64,000 nt of DNA from Aralia elata (GCA_034770075.1 CM068386.1:81755007-81819006); one strand, 5' to 3'; shown: positions 1-12,108, counted from the stretch's first letter. Numbers and translations: made by a program. Notes: generated by a model from the sequence alone, not told the origin.

Positions 1-7
1 GACAGTA

Positions 8-229
8 TTGTTGCCTCCAACAACCAAGAGAATAGCAGCCAGACCTAAGAAAAATTGGAGGAAGGAAGAAGTGCCTAAGAGCAAGACTAAGTCATCTAAG
101 AAAGGGACACATGTTATGTACTCTAGGTGCAAGGAGTATGGGCATAACAAGTTAGGTTGTAAGAAGACACCAGTTAAACAAGCAAGGAGAGAACAAACAA
201 CGAGTGAACCACAACCTACTAGAGAATAA
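8..229 (+). pseudogene. C-terminal remnant of a Mutator-like (MuDR) transposase
   Basis: The 73-codon frame has the layout of MULE transposase tails: a PPTTKR..ARPKKN..RK segment, a basic stretch rich in Lys and Ser, then a zinc-knuckle-like YSRCKEYGHNKLGC. The usual knuckle is C-x2-C-x4-H-x4-C. Here the first Cys reads Tyr, so metal binding is probably lost. The MULE and SWIM domains would lie to the left, outside the window. The frame ends at TAA; a second short open stretch (365-547) follows an AG and could be a further exon or noise. Family assignment rests on motif recognition only. Confidence 0.6.
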
Positions 230-865
230 GTGACAACACAACCTACCCCATAACAATCTGCACCACAACCATTACTTACTAAACTAAGTGTAAGCTATTT
301 TAAATCAAATCCCTATAATTGTTTCAATTGTGTCATTGTATATTATTTTAAATGTCGTTCTATTATGCAGGTGAAAAGGAAAGAAAGGGGTCATGAAAAT
401 AAATCTGGTAGTGAAAATCGCCATGCTAAAAAAGAAGTAAGCATGTATTTATATATAGCACCATTTTACTGGAGTCCATTTCACACTTCTAGTATTTTCA
501 AGTCTTGTTCAATGCCTAAGACTAACTGCAATTATGCATGTAGGTAAGGAAACTTTCAAGAATGGCAGCAAGTGTAGGTGGAGCATCTTATCGATCGATC
601 TGGAGCTTTTGTTCTTCCTCGCCCAATCCACGTTGGAACCAACTAAGACATCTCAACAATTACCTATTTTTTCCTTTTCATTTGAAAAGTCACGTATGAA
701 AATTGACTAAGTTATTTGACGTCCGTCAAAAAAATTGGACGGAATGGGTCAATTAAAGAATTTTAAAAAGTTCAGTGTGCCAATTTCATTTTTTTAAAGT
801 TAAGTGGGGTAATGCTGAAAGGTGGACAACCACAGTGGGGTATTACCCCTTTTGCCAAAATTCAA
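230..865. other. No supported gene
   Basis: AT-rich sequence downstream of the transposase tail. The short open frame at 365-547 has no recognisable motif. Around 700-850 the sequence resembles terminal regions of plant DNA elements, but I could not pair it with a second terminus. Confidence 0.4.
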
Positions 866-985
866 TTCTCACCCATAGAAATTTGAGAATTTTTATTTTC
901 ATAAGGCCGTACTCACACAAATATGAGTTTTATTTACTATTCATGTAAGAGGAGTCTTGTAGAACTATCAATTTCTTCGTACAAA
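866..985. mobile_element. Diverged member of a palindromic MITE family
   Basis: It shares the core 'ttactattcatgtaagag' and the alternating 'tcacac..atgag' pattern with better copies at 9715-9872, 53739-53862 and 62175-62282. Its terminal ATTGATATTTT/AAAATATCAAT motif is mostly eroded. This is the weakest of the four copies. Confidence 0.3.
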
Positions 986-1026
986 TTATCACATCCCAAA
1001 AAATTTTAAAGTCAAATAATTCAAAA

Positions 1027-1256
1027 TTTTTAAAGACTAAATTACAAACTTGCCCTATAGTTTAGTCTATAGTTCGATTTTTTCCCCAAACGTGAATTTT
1101 AATTAAAAGCACTCTAAACTTTGAGCACTTAAACAATTTTCACCCTTTACATCATAGTGTGGGGGGTGCAAATTGTTTTGACACTCAAAATTTAGGGTGA
1201 AAATCAATTTAAAACCTATATTACAGGGTGTTAATTTGTGATTTAGCCTTTTTAAA
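1027..1256. mobile_element. Fold-back MITE with 8-bp TSD
   Basis: The 214-bp element (1035-1248) is flanked by a perfect 8-bp duplication TTTTTAAA (1027-1034 and 1249-1256). Its ends are inverted: GACTAAATTACAAA on the left pairs with TTTGTGATTTAGCC on the right. Most of the interior is also palindromic, around AAACAATTTTCACC versus GGTGCAAATTGTTTT. It has no coding capacity. An 8-bp TSD fits hAT-type mobilisation. Confidence 0.75.
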
Positions 1257-1846
1257 ATTAAAGTACAAAATATAATGAGAAAATTAGTGGTTGCCTCAAG
1301 GACTTGAAGTGTGTGCTTGCTTGTGAACTATACAGGAAGAGCAAGAAGCTATAACGAAGAGTAAAGAGCAGTGTGGTGAGGAGAAGGTTTTGTCTTGGGC
1401 AGATACCAAGAAAATGCCAATAACTTCAAGGGTTATTCAAGAGACACTTAGAGTTGCTTCAATTTTATCTTTTACTTTCAGAGAGAAGCTGTTGAATTTG
1501 AAGGTCAGTCTAGTTAACTTGAACTTCTGTGTCCCACAAAAATTATCTTATTTTAAAATCTTACAAATAGTACAAAGTTGTTAGTTTAGTCGTAATGGCC
1601 TGCTAATAAAGCATAATGACAAATTTGAAGACATCATATCATTTTATATTGTTAGTGATTAACACATGTCTATTTTGTGGAACAATTGTTTTTTTTTACA
1701 AATGAGATTCTTTATATAAAACATAGGAAGTACTATAATCTTATATGTGTGTGTGTGTGTATATATATATAGTCTGTCTCTCCAACGCATTGGAAAAAAC
1801 GGACTAAAAACGCACTGGCCTATAGCGACGGACAGGCCATGGCGAC

Positions 1847-4800
1847 TGTAATGCCCGTGAATTTTGAACGTCATTATTAATTAAATCTAATTTAATTTAA
1901 TGAGTTAACGTTGTGTTCTATTTAAACCTTTGGGTGTATTGGTGAATTGTGTGACTATGTGATTTATTGATATAAATTTGTGTTAAGGGAGTCACTAATA
2001 GTATAGTTAAATTAGTGAGCAAGCCCTAAGGTTTAATACCAATAAAATTGATAAAGTAATTACTAAGTAAATATTCAATTAAATTGAATATAGTGAGTAA
2101 ATTAAATTGAGTAAGTTAATTTATAAATGTATTAATTAATGAGAATATCGTCAAAATTAATAATAGTATTTAATAGTCAATTTAGTAATTTATTTACTAA
2201 TTGACTAAGTTATTTAACTAATGAACCAAGTCCAATCATTTAAAGTAATCATAGACTTGGGTAGTAATTTTTGTGACATATTAAAGGAGCTATCATTGGG
2301 TTAAATTAAATGGTCCAAGGTTAGATTAATTAGACTTGATTTATTATAGTCCCAAACTCTTTTAATACAAGCCCAATTGGGGATTTAATGTGACCCAATC
2401 ATTAACCCACTTGGTGAAGTATTCTTGTAGCTTATTAAATTTATTAAAGCAATTGGATACTTCAATTTGGGACAAAAAGAGAAGGACATTAGCCGTGTAT
2501 AAGAGGGAGAGAAAGGAAAATGGATTTCAAAATTTGAATTAATTTGATTAATGGCTTGTGTTGGTTTTTTTGTGTGACATGACTTGATGGATTGACACCT
2601 ACAATGTCACAATAAGCCACCCTATACCAAGTCTACACCCTAGCCTCATGATGGTAAAATGTATACTTACATTTTCTATATGTAATATTGTTGTAAGTAT
2701 ACCTCCCTTGGTTAATCATTTGAGAGAATACTTGCATCTTATTTCCTTCATCTCCTAAGAGAGTTGAGAGCATTGAGAGCATTGGAAAGCATTTGAGAGC
2801 AAAAGAAAATATATTGAGTCACCAAGTAGTGAAGGAGACTTAGCTAGTTCATATCCTCTTTCGTATCATACTTGGAAGGAAGAGGAGGATAGCCACTAAA
2901 TCTAGGTATACATCTTCATTCTCTCAAACCCTAGTTTTCTTGTTAATATTAAATGGCTAACATTTATTAGTGGTAGTCATTTATTTGTGTTGGGGTTCTA
3001 TAGCTTATTGGTTGGTGGTTGAGGAAGAAATGAAATATTTATAGATCTAGGTTTTATTTTATTAGATCTATATTATTTTAAGAGCATGCTTATCAAATGT
3101 AGTTTAAAACCTAAATAATAAGATATAATGATCTTGTATGCTTTATTGATACCATATATAAGTTTAGGATTTTTGAGACATGTTTTGGTGGGTTTTGTAT
3201 GCTAAAACATGGGGGTAACATTTTTTATTGGAGTACAAAATTTATTGATAAAAAATATTGTTTTAAATCATAAAAATTTTGTTGTAATATTAGAAATACT
3301 TTCTTAGTCATGGGTAAAATATTTTGGGAATTTATTTGGAGTATAAAACTTGTTTGATGGTGATTAGAACTCAATTGGTGTGTGCAAGAAAAAAAAAGAA
3401 AAGAAAAGAAGGAAACCAACTGCCTGGAAGCCAAAGTCGGAACCAGCCTGGCCGCGCATGGCGCGGCAGGCTTAAGTTGGTTAACAGGCGCACACCAAAC
3501 GGCGCCGTTTTGGGCCGGGCAAGGAAGGCACGCGCGCAATGCGCGAGAGGCACCGACGGAAAAATTACAGAATTGCCCCTCCATCCGGATTTTGCCTTAT
3601 TTACTGATTTGCCATCCAGATTTATATTAATTAATTTAAATAGTTTAAATAATATTATTAAATTTTGTAAAATTAGTAAATGCACAAAAAATTAAGTTTG
3701 CGCATTAAATCTTGTGTTTTCTGAATATATTATATTAATTAACTACTGTTTAATTGTTATTAAATAATGATTAAGGATAATTAAGAATTGTAAATTAATT
3801 ATTTATTATTTAATTAACCTTAAGTAATAAATAAATCTAATTAGTTATTATTTATTATTAAATAATACCTAAAGATAATTCATATTTACTAATTAATTAT
3901 TTATTATTCGATTAACTTTAAATAATAAATAAACCTAATTAGTTATTATTTATTATTAAATAATAACTAAAGATAATTATTACTCACTAATTAATTATTT
4001 ATTATTTGATTAACTTTAAATAATGAATAAACCTCACTAATTATTATTTAAATCTTAAATAATAATTAGAGACAATTAAAATTTATAATTCGATTATTAT
4101 TTAATTAATAATTAAATAATAAGTAACTGTAATTAGTTATTAATTACTATTATTAATAACTAAAGATAATTAATTAATTACTATTTAATAGTAATTAAAT
4201 GGAGATAAAGTTAATAAAATAGAAAGGGTTAATAACCTATTGATTAAACAATCAAAATAAATGGTTTAAGGGTTTAATAAATGAATATGACTTAAGAAAG
4301 AGTAATGTTAATTAATTGAACAATTATAATTAATTGTTTAGAGGTTTAATAAGTGTTTATTACTTAAGGGATTCATGGTTGATTTATTTAAACCATCAAC
4401 CTAAAAGTCAATTAAGTGTCTTATAAGATTTACTACAGTTTATTTACTTATGTGGGTTATGTGATTTGCTTAATTGTTAAGTAAATAGCATAAGTAAGCG
4501 TATCGACGTACCACTACGCAGTACTAATTGATAGACCGACAATATCTATGTTAGGTTCTTCAAGGCCAAATAGTTAAAGCTAGAATTATTTATAGCTGAG
4601 CAGACAGGCAAGTTCCTAACCCTAAACTTCTTACATTATTACAAGTTCCCTAACTCAATCTCGAGTTATTATTTTCGAAGCATGTTAGTGAATAATTATT
4701 GTCGATTATTCACATCTTTACTGATTATTGAGGTTCGCACCTTGTGCAATTGAATTCCTATCCTATTATGATTGAACTGTAAATTTAATTAAAGTTCTTT

Positions 4801-5585
4801 CAAGCATGAATTGTTTATGAGATAGATCTATGCTAATTGTATCAGCTAGATCCAGCATGTCTAAATTGGTTAAGACAATGGTATTTTAAAAGCTGTTCTT
4901 ATTAAATTGCTATGGTAAGAACTCTTGGCTGAGAAAAGGATAAATTTGTTTAAGGCATGATATCAATGCTGGTTATTAAGTGTTTATGCATAAATCACGG
5001 GGTATGAAAGGCTGATCCCCTCGATTACCAAAACTTTTTAAGAGGTCCAGCTTACATGCTGAGAACCTTGGAAAACGTCCTTGGTTATTTCAAAACCACT
5101 CAGTAATTGACATTCAATTATTCGAATATTCAACTGTTGACTGATAATTCATAATTCTTCACAATTCTATACTGTTGTTGAACATTGAAAGCGAAATTTC
5201 CTTCTATTCATGATATATCTCCCTTGTGTATAAACTTGCTAAGCAAACTAGTTGCTTACCCTTGCTATATCATGATCTTCATTTTAGTTAAGGCAGAAAC
5301 GTCTAAAGGAGACAAAGGAAAAGGGAAGGTGCAAGAATAGATGCACGATAGTGCCTATGTACTAGTTATTCTTGAATGTTGTTTGATTAAGTGAACCTTT
5401 TATTGTATTAAGGGTACGTTTTATGTTAAGGTTAAAGAACCTTGGGACCAAAATTGTAAGACTTTATTTCTATTTGATAAACAATGTATGTTTATTATTC
5501 CGCATTTAGTTAGAAAGTATGCTTGTCGATGAGAATCGTGAACACCGAATTCGAGGTTGGGGAACCCGGATTTGGGGGCGTCTCA
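1847..5585 (+). mobile_element. Candidate 3.7 kb solo LTR with TSD GCGAC
   Basis: The unit begins TGTAATGCCCGTG and ends GGGGGCGTCTCA. It is flanked by GCGAC at 1842-1846 and 5586-5590. Such ends are typical of plant Ty3/gypsy LTRs, and Tekay/Del-type LTRs reach this size. I see no gag/pol frame, no PBS or PPT and no internal second LTR, so a solo LTR is the simplest reading. A GC-rich patch at 3430-3590 gives short overlapping frames in several phases, which I regard as non-coding. The insertion splits a MITE within the P450 intron. Confidence 0.6.
3793..4090. repeat. AT-rich tandem repeat, about 98-bp unit, three copies
   Basis: The motif 'aattaattatttattatt' followed by 'gattaac' and 'aataaacctaattag' recurs at about 3793, 3892 and 3990, giving a period of 98-99 bp. 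The last copy is diverged. It lies within the 3.7 kb LTR-like unit. Confidence 0.6.
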
Positions 5586-5738
5586 GCGACACTTACATGG
5601 CTATGATGACGGTTATCTATGGTGACGGAACCGTCGCTATAACTCATGTAAGTGTCGCCATGGCCTATAGCGACGGACATGTCCATCGCTATAGGCCAGT
5701 GCGTTTTTAGTCCATCTTTTTTGGTGCGTTGGAGAGAC

Positions 5739-5815
5739 GGCCTATATATATATAAATATATATATATATGTGTGTGTGTGTGTGTTTGTGTGTGTGTGTA
5801 TGTATAAATATATAT
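5739..5815. repeat. TA/TG microsatellite
   Basis: Runs of (TA)n then (TG)n follow the right MITE terminus. The matching run at 1746-1771 precedes the left terminus, so the MITE went into, or sits beside, a simple repeat. Confidence 0.8.
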
Positions 5816-6042
5816 GCCATGTATTTTGACATGTCTTAAAATTCGTATCGTTCTTTTTCATAGCTAACCTGTTTGTCTTTAAATTATCTTCAGGGTACTT
5901 AATACCAAAAGGTTGGAAAGTGTTACCACTCTTTACACATATTCACCACAGACAAGATAATTTTTCTGAGCTTGAGAAATTTGATCCATCAAGATTTGAG
6001 GTAAAAATTCACAAAAATGTCTAAGCCTAACTAATAATACTT

Positions 6043-6284
6043 CCTCCAGTCCACATAAAGACTCTCATTTATAGTGTGTATATTAGTATGATTTGCGAAA
6101 AAAGTCCTTTCTCTGTTGATGATATTATAAAATCACATAATGTAGTTTAATACCACAATTTTACTGTTATGTCACCACTATTAAATTAAATACTTATTTT
6201 ATTTAAAGATAAACATGAAGAAAAAAACATTTAATGTTCACAAATTTTACAAATAGAATTATTTTTATAAACGGGAGGAGCAAT
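6043..6284. mobile_element. Stowaway-like MITE in P450 intron
   Basis: The left end TACTTCCTCCAGTCCACATA and the right end (read in reverse complement) TTGCTCCTCCCGTTTATAAA form diverged inverted termini of the type seen in Tc1/mariner Stowaway MITEs. The interior is AT-rich and non-coding. It lies between P450 exons B and C. Confidence 0.45.
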
Positions 6285-6556
6285 TATTTATTTGTGTATT
6301 TTCCCGATTCTAACATATAAAGATCACATATTTTTGTAAATACAAAGGCAAGTAATTTTAGTTTGAAAAGGAGTTAGTACATACTCTCCAATCTTTTTCT
6401 ATGATTTGAAGTCCAAGGATCTGAAGTTCAATCTTTTTCTATGATTTGGCAGGTTGCTTCAAAGCCCAACACATTTATGCCATTTGGCAATGGGACCCAC
6501 TCATGTCCAGGAAATGAGCTGGCCAAACTGGAGATTTAGGTCTTATATGACCACAA

Positions 6557-7295
6557 AATACAGGTAGGTGGAACAAAGCTTTCACCTCATTCATTATTAA
6601 TTTTAGTGGCAGTTAAAAAAAAATTAGTTCCTAAAAATAGCATGTTTTAATGTAGGGTTTCTGATGACAGACATTTTTTTGTCTGATTTCATTTGCAGGT
6701 GGTCTATGGTGGGCCCACTGACTGGGATTCAATATGCCCCCTTTGCTCTTTCCCAGAGTGGCTTGCCATCAAGCTCTGCCTCAAGTCATAGCCAAAGATC
6801 TTTCTAAATATAGCATGTTTTGGGAAAGAGGTTTCTACTTTCTTTGAATAAAGATGGATAAAAAGAGCATCACCCTTGAAGAAAGTGAAAGAAGTAGAGA
6901 AAACCAGGCGATTGAGACTACAATTGTTAAAATTTTGAGTGACATGGAGCAAAGAGAGTTCTAAATAGACGAATTAGCAGAAGTTTTCATTGTATTAATT
7001 TTATAAAGGAAATAAAGAACCGACAACAACTAGCTTTCTCGTTAGCCTAAAAAAATTAAGAAAGACGTAGATCTGAAACCGTGAATGAATGACACAAATT
7101 GTACATAAAGAGTGTACCTCCATAATCCACAAAACATGTTGATGAAAGGGAATTACCAAAATCATCTTCATGTTTTTACCTAACAAACTAGAAACTCAAG
7201 GGATATGCTCATTAGCTAGCTTAATCTAATTTCATTGTGTTTGTAATAGTTTCCATGTATTAAGTCCGCAAGGCAATCTATATAAAAATTACATG
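6557..7295 (+). repeat. Copy 1 of a duplicated P450 3'-exon segment
   Basis: From 'aatacaggtaggtgg' to 'aaaattacatg' this segment matches 12109-12809 with scattered substitutions and small indels. It covers the intron before P450 exon D, exon D and about 500 bp downstream. Confidence 0.85.
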
Positions 7296-7576
7296 TTCCA
7301 AGTTTTGACTCCACTTTGATTGACATAATTTGGTTATTCTAAAGTTTTCATAATCTAACGAGCATACAGTTTGTTTCAAGGAAAATGTTTCTCTAAAAGA
7401 ATTTTCGGGTAAAAATATAAATTTAAGCATATATTGACTTATAAAAAAACCGATTTAGTTCACCACTTTTTCTAGTGTCATGCCAAACACTTAGAGAATG
7501 CAGAACATATTTTTCTTCAAATAAAATCGATCCAATGTGTTGAAATAAGCTTTGCTTTCAACATATTTAGGTCAAA

Positions 7577-8049
7577 ATTAAGATTTCTTTCGTTTCACTA
7601 ATTTACAAAGTCCCTGATGTTGAATCTAAAGAATCAAGAAACAAATAAAGTTTTTGTATACTCAATACCACCGATGGGACTACATTGAATGCTTTATTTA
7701 TTCAGCCCAACTAGTGCATTTGCTTTCCCAATCTTCTACTTCTACTGTGTCGTATCTTAGTTCTATTATTAAGGATATTTTGTCTTTAGATGTTATGTTC
7801 ATGATTTGCAAAATCTCTAAAGTTTCTAGACTGTTGGTGAGTAGGGTGGGTAGGGCTCACCGTTTGGCTTGCCTAGGACTTTTAGATGTAATCGTTATTA
7901 TGTTTAATGTTATGGTTGACTACTAACAAAAAGAAAAAAGAAAAAAAATTATATATAGTTCAAATTTAAGGTTTCTTTGAAGTCACCAAATTACAAAGTT
8001 CATAATGTTGAATCTAAAGAATCAAGAAACAAATTAAATTTGTGTACTC
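7577..8049 (+). mobile_element. 3'-truncated LINE (non-LTR) fragment with unusually long flanking duplication
   Basis: A frame at 7654-7926 resembles the RNase H-like tail of plant L1-type elements: IECF.YSAQLVHLL..., then SRVGRAHRLACLGL, where such proteins have R.AN..AH.LA. It is followed by an A-rich tail (7926-7948). An 85-bp segment precedes it (7577-7663) and recurs after it (7965-8049), both containing 'atgttgaatctaaagaatca'. This is read as a long target-site duplication. The fragment is too short to be active. Confidence 0.5.
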
Positions 8050-8361
8050 CTTCTGTCTCAAAATGCGAGTCTCATTTAAATAAATGAAAAAAGGGCCTAC
8101 AACTCTTAAAATGGGTTGGTCATTAGTTTCTCTTTATATGTTTTACTTTGTTCATACTCCATTCTCTCTATATCTTGTGCGACTAATTATACATGATTTG
8201 TGGTTTTTTGTTTTTGTCACGCCGAGGGCTACTTAACCCCATTTTCTCTTTAAAAAGATATAAAAATAAAAACAAGCAGTTTAACTTGGCAGAAATGCTT
8301 GTAAGAGTTAACAAAAAAAAAAAAAAAAAATCTTAGCGGATCACAATCAAATGCTGAATTA
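8050..8361. other. No gene; AT-rich with an A-run
   Basis: It begins with a Stowaway-like 'ctccttctgtctcaaaatg', but I found no partner terminus. There is an A18 run at about 8312-8330. Nothing coding is seen. Confidence 0.4.
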
Positions 8362-8633
8362 AATACTTCATTCGTTCCTTATTATTTGATAATCGTTAAC
8401 TTTTTAAAGTCAACTTAATAAATTTTTAAACTTAAAATTAATATAATTTTTTTTACTTTTAATCAATACAATGATGAATATTAAGAACTATCTAAAGAGT
8501 ATTACTCATTGTAAATTTTACTGTTTCATAATTTTTAATGAGTCATCTCAATTTTAAATATGAAAATGTCTCAAATTGACTTTCAAAAGTCAATAATGAT
8601 TATATAATTTAGAACAAAGAAAATAGTTATTAT
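8362..8633. mobile_element. Stowaway/mariner-like MITE
   Basis: The left end 'cgttccttattatttgataatcg' with 'aaagtcaa' is mirrored on the right by 'aaagtcaataatgatta' followed by 'tttagaacaaagaaa'. Termini are diverged and the interior is AT-rich and non-coding. Confidence 0.45.
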
Positions 8634-9714
8634 CGTATAGTAAGATTTCAAAATTCATATCATAAAATATCCTCACTATTATAACATCAGTAACAAATTA
8701 TTAACTAAAAATAAATTTATTCTTATATATAACAAGAGAATTTGCAATTAATTTTTAAATTGTTGGTAGGTTATGGTAATCTAATAGTCTAATGCCTCTC
8801 AATTGTCAAAATCAATTGAATCAATTTAGTATAAGAATATTAATCTTTAGTAACTTTATGTTTTCTGTTAGTAATAAATGTTTGTATGCATAGACTCTTT
8901 TTGATTCAAAGAGTAAGGCATTTACATGCATGTATGTAACGGTGGAGAGTCCCAAATGATATATCTCTTCCCTACGACATATTTACTACACATACACCTA
9001 GATTCTGTTTTTTTTTTAAAAGTCATGCCAATATGCACAAAAAAATAAAAAAATAAAAAACCAAAAAAAACATATTTAATAATCAAAGTTAGAGTGAGAA
9101 TTTAGGACTGCTTGAATCTTAGCACAAAGCAGATTATCAACAGCAACATACCATCATCATTTTAATCACAATCTGTTGTACTTTATATCATAGGTCCATC
9201 ACATCTCACGGATTGAATCATATCATTTCTAAAATTAATCAGTGCCTTACACGTGTTATGAATATACTGTTAAAAGAAAATCCGAACTCAATAATTGAAT
9301 ATAGCAAGCAAAGCAAGTGTGAATATAATATATTGTACCTGAATCTCTGTCCATACATATGATTAAGGTGAGATGCCAGATTCAAAAATATCCAAACAGA
9401 GATTTCTCTTTCAATTGATTATTCATGGATGTATTTGGTCAATCTATCCTTATCATAATAATCTTCGTGAAACAGAGCAATTTCCTGGAAATAACTACGC
9501 TTACACTAGTCGATTAGTTGGAAATGACTTGTTCAAACTATCATTTTCGTTAGTAGCTGCACCATTAATCTTTGGCTAAAACTTCAAATTAACATTATTA
9601 GCACATCACATGCTTCATAAAATTAGGGATACATTATTCAAAGGACAATATTTTTAGAAAAATGTTAAATCCACAACAAAAAATGTTATTTCCATACGTA
9701 AAAATGTTAAGGAA
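8634..9714. other. No supported gene
   Basis: AT-rich intergenic sequence with a poly-A/poly-T tract around 9010-9070. A 68-codon open stretch at 9373-9579 has no recognisable motif or splice context. Confidence 0.4.
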
Positions 9715-9872
9715 TTGATATTTTCATAAGTAAAATTTTATATTCTCACAAGATCACTCTTATATTAGTGTAGAACTCATCTACTATTCATGTGAGACTA
9801 TAATTGAACTATCCAGACATGTTAGTGTGAACTATAATTTTTATTTGTGGAGATATCAATTGAAATTCTGTA
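9715..9872. mobile_element. Palindromic MITE copy
   Basis: It starts TTGATATTTTCATAAG and ends GGAGATATCAATTG, so its ends are inverted. It contains the family core 'ctactattcatgtgagac'. Related copies lie at 866-985, 53739-53862 and 62175-62282. Confidence 0.45.
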
Positions 9873-11384
9873 TATGTGGGTGCACACCTAGAGGGGAGGG
9901 TGAATAGGTGAATATGCTCGAAGAGATTAACAATGACACTTTTAAAATTATCTGCTAACTGAACTATCCAGATAGGTTATCGCCTGTCTGCTTAAATATA
10001 TTAAACTAATATGCAGAACCTGCTTACGTATATTAAACTGATGTGCAGAACCTTCTTTGAATTATTCAGACAACTTAAAGCCTGTCTGCTTAGGTATTTA
10101 AATGAACCTGTTATGCAGTAACTTCTTAGTTGTTATCAATGCAAAAATATAACTAGTGTTCAAGTGCAGAATTTAAACAATGCAAGCAAGATAAACAGTA
10201 AATAAGAACACTAAGATTTTTACGTGGTTCAGCCCTTAACCTCTAATTTAACGGCCTAATTCACGTCCAATACCAATTGATATTGGAGACTCTTTTATTA
10301 ACTTTAATACTCAAACAGTTACACAGTTAACTTCCTGTACAAAGCAACTTTGCACCACAACAGCAACCCTTGCTCCACAACAACCTTCAGAGTCTGTTTT
10401 GCACTAACCTATCCACCACTGGATCAGTCACAAGCCACAATAGACTTGTATACAATTTTAATTAAGAACGAATCTTATTACTCTATCTATGAATTTCTAG
10501 CAACAAAGAATTAATATCAAGGCACAATCAAATTGCTAGAAGGGAGCATTGTTGATGGTTTTTCAAATTTGTTGGTTCTCAACTTTAGCTACGATTGAAA
10601 TATATAAAGAGAGGACAACGGTAGGAAACCAATTTCCATAAATTCAAAATCTCAAAAAAAATATATGAACAGAACCAAGAAAGGAAGGGATTTGAATTTA
10701 GAAATTAACTGCTAGAATCAAGGAGTAGATATTTAGAAGGATTAGCAGCAAGGAATCAACTAAAAGAAATCTTTGACTTAGAAAAATAAGGGTGAGATTT
10801 TTCACAATTGATTTTGTTTCCAAAAGAAGCTTCCAAAATTTTTGACTTTGAATTAACAGCTCTTTAAAATAAGGAATTGACTTGGCTTCCAAAAATATAT
10901 TTCTAACTTTTGAATTTCAATCTTCAGCTCTTTGAGATAGGAAATAAAACTGAATTACTTTGGCTTCCAAAAATAACTCTTTAAAGTATTTAAATCTTTT
11001 AAGCACATGAAAGCTTTCTTTTTAAAATAATTTCCAGCACAATGAAATTGCCTTGAAATTAATTAATCAAGCTAAAAATCCTTACATTTGATTTCCTAGG
11101 TGAAGTCCTAGGGAAGTAACCATGAGGTGGCTCTAAATAACATTTCTTCATGAAGCCCCACTTGAAATATTGATACATGCATAATTAATCCATAACTTGA
11201 AAATCACAAAACATCTCCACACAAAATATATATTGTCATCATTAAAATAAAACTCATAAATCAACATTCTCTCCCTTTTGATGATGATAATATATAACTC
11301 TACAAATCAACTTGTCATCATTAAAATCAATAGCATATAAACCAACATCAATTCCCTATTTTTATGTTCTCAAATGTTAAGATA
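9873..11384. repeat. Unclassified LTR-like repeat
   Basis: It opens with 'gtgcacacctagagggg' and 'tgaataggtg', contains 'tttttacgtggttcag' near 10215, and closes with 'attctctcccttttgatgatga' near 11270. These phrases are familiar from plant LTR sequences. 'Cctgtctgctta' recurs at about 9983 and 10081. I found no clear TG..CA ends or TSD, so no boundary is claimed. No coding capacity is seen. Confidence 0.25.
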
Positions 11385-11835
11385 TCACAAGTGAATTGAA
11401 GTCCCACATCTGAGAAATAATGAAAAAGTCAAGAAGTCACATACAATGAAGCCAATACCTAGTTTAAATCTTTGAGTCAAGTTGGGTTTCATACATGTGT
11501 TAGTACCTTATGTACGTGCACGAGACATGTGGGCTCCTCAATTTTTCCCCAACAACTAATATCCAAGCCACGAAAGATTGATCAACCTCTTCAAAAGACA
11601 CGCGATGGAGTACTTGAAACTTTTGAGTTAAGTTGGGTTCCATACATGTGTGCTAATGCCTTGTCCACGCGCACAAGATGTGTAGGCGGCTCAGTTTTTC
11701 ACCCAACACCTGATATCCAAGCTACAAAAGATTGATCAACCTACGCGCTGGAAAGGTTTTAATGTGATGAACTCACTTCTGAAGAGGAGATTGTTAAGAT
11801 ATCACAACTGAGTTGAGTTTAAGCCCTTGGGTCAA
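11385..11835. repeat. Two-unit tandem repeat of about 160 bp
   Basis: Unit 1 (about 11472-11607) and unit 2 (about 11628-11750) share 'aagttgggttycatacatgtg', 'atatccaagc', 'aaagattgatcaacct' and a Pro/Cys-coding middle. Both flanks carry 'gttaagatatcacaa' (about 11388 and 11790). It is probably part of a repeat family. A frame (11472-11735) runs through both units only because the period allows it. Confidence 0.5.
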
Positions 11836-12108
11836 ATTGAGCTCCCCGATTTTTACCCAACATTTAATGTATTCCTAATATTCGCTAAGATTTCAGTAGT
11901 GGCGGTATGATGCTAGATATGGTAGTAAAACAATAATGGAAAACTAGAAATATCATGTCACTTTATAGAACTAGTAGAGTATATATTTATCTTGTCACTT
12001 TTGGAAATAATTAAAAAGAAAAAAGTATCTTTAATTTTAGAACTAGGAGAGTATATATTTATCATGTTTGAAACTTGAAAAACTCAAGAATAACATAACT
12101 GAAGTTAT

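Larger units (their letters stand above)
1776..5738. mobile_element. MITE of about 219 bp split by a nested LTR insertion
   Basis: The ends GTCTCTCCAACGCA (1776) and TGCGTTGGAGAGAC (ending 5738) are perfect inverted termini. Inside them CGCACTGGCCTATAGCGACGG is mirrored at 5660-5710. Once the nested insertion 1847-5585 and one copy of GCGAC are removed, the two halves form a near-perfect palindrome of about 219 bp. It lies in a TA/TG microsatellite in the P450 intron, so its own TSD cannot be read. The subterminal 'tatagcgacgg' repeats suggest a CACTA- or MULE-type MITE. Confidence 0.65.
1336..6800 (+). pseudogene. CYP707A: Degraded CYP707A-like cytochrome P450 (ABA 8'-hydroxylase) 3' exons
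   Basis: Four exon remnants follow the order of CYP707A P450s, ER-membrane monooxygenases that inactivate abscisic acid by 8'-hydroxylation. Exon A (1336-1503) has the I/K-helix region with ETLR and SFTFRE. Exon B (5894-6000) has GYLIPKGWKV and FDPSRFE. Exon C (6453-6563) has the haem loop MPFGNGTHSCPGNELAKLE. Exon D starts at 6699 with WSMVGPLTGIQY. Borders are GT-AG. Lesions: the A/B junction is one nucleotide out of frame, exon C has an in-frame TAG at 6537-6539 and loses bases just after it, and exon D has a 1-nt deletion near 6770. The 5' half of the gene is absent from the window. Family recognition is strong; pseudogene status follows from the lesions. Confidence 0.8.

Noticed and set aside
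3225..3695. Four overlapping frames of 82-123 codons on both strands
   Set aside because: They share one GC-rich patch inside the LTR-like unit, conflict with each other and show no domain.
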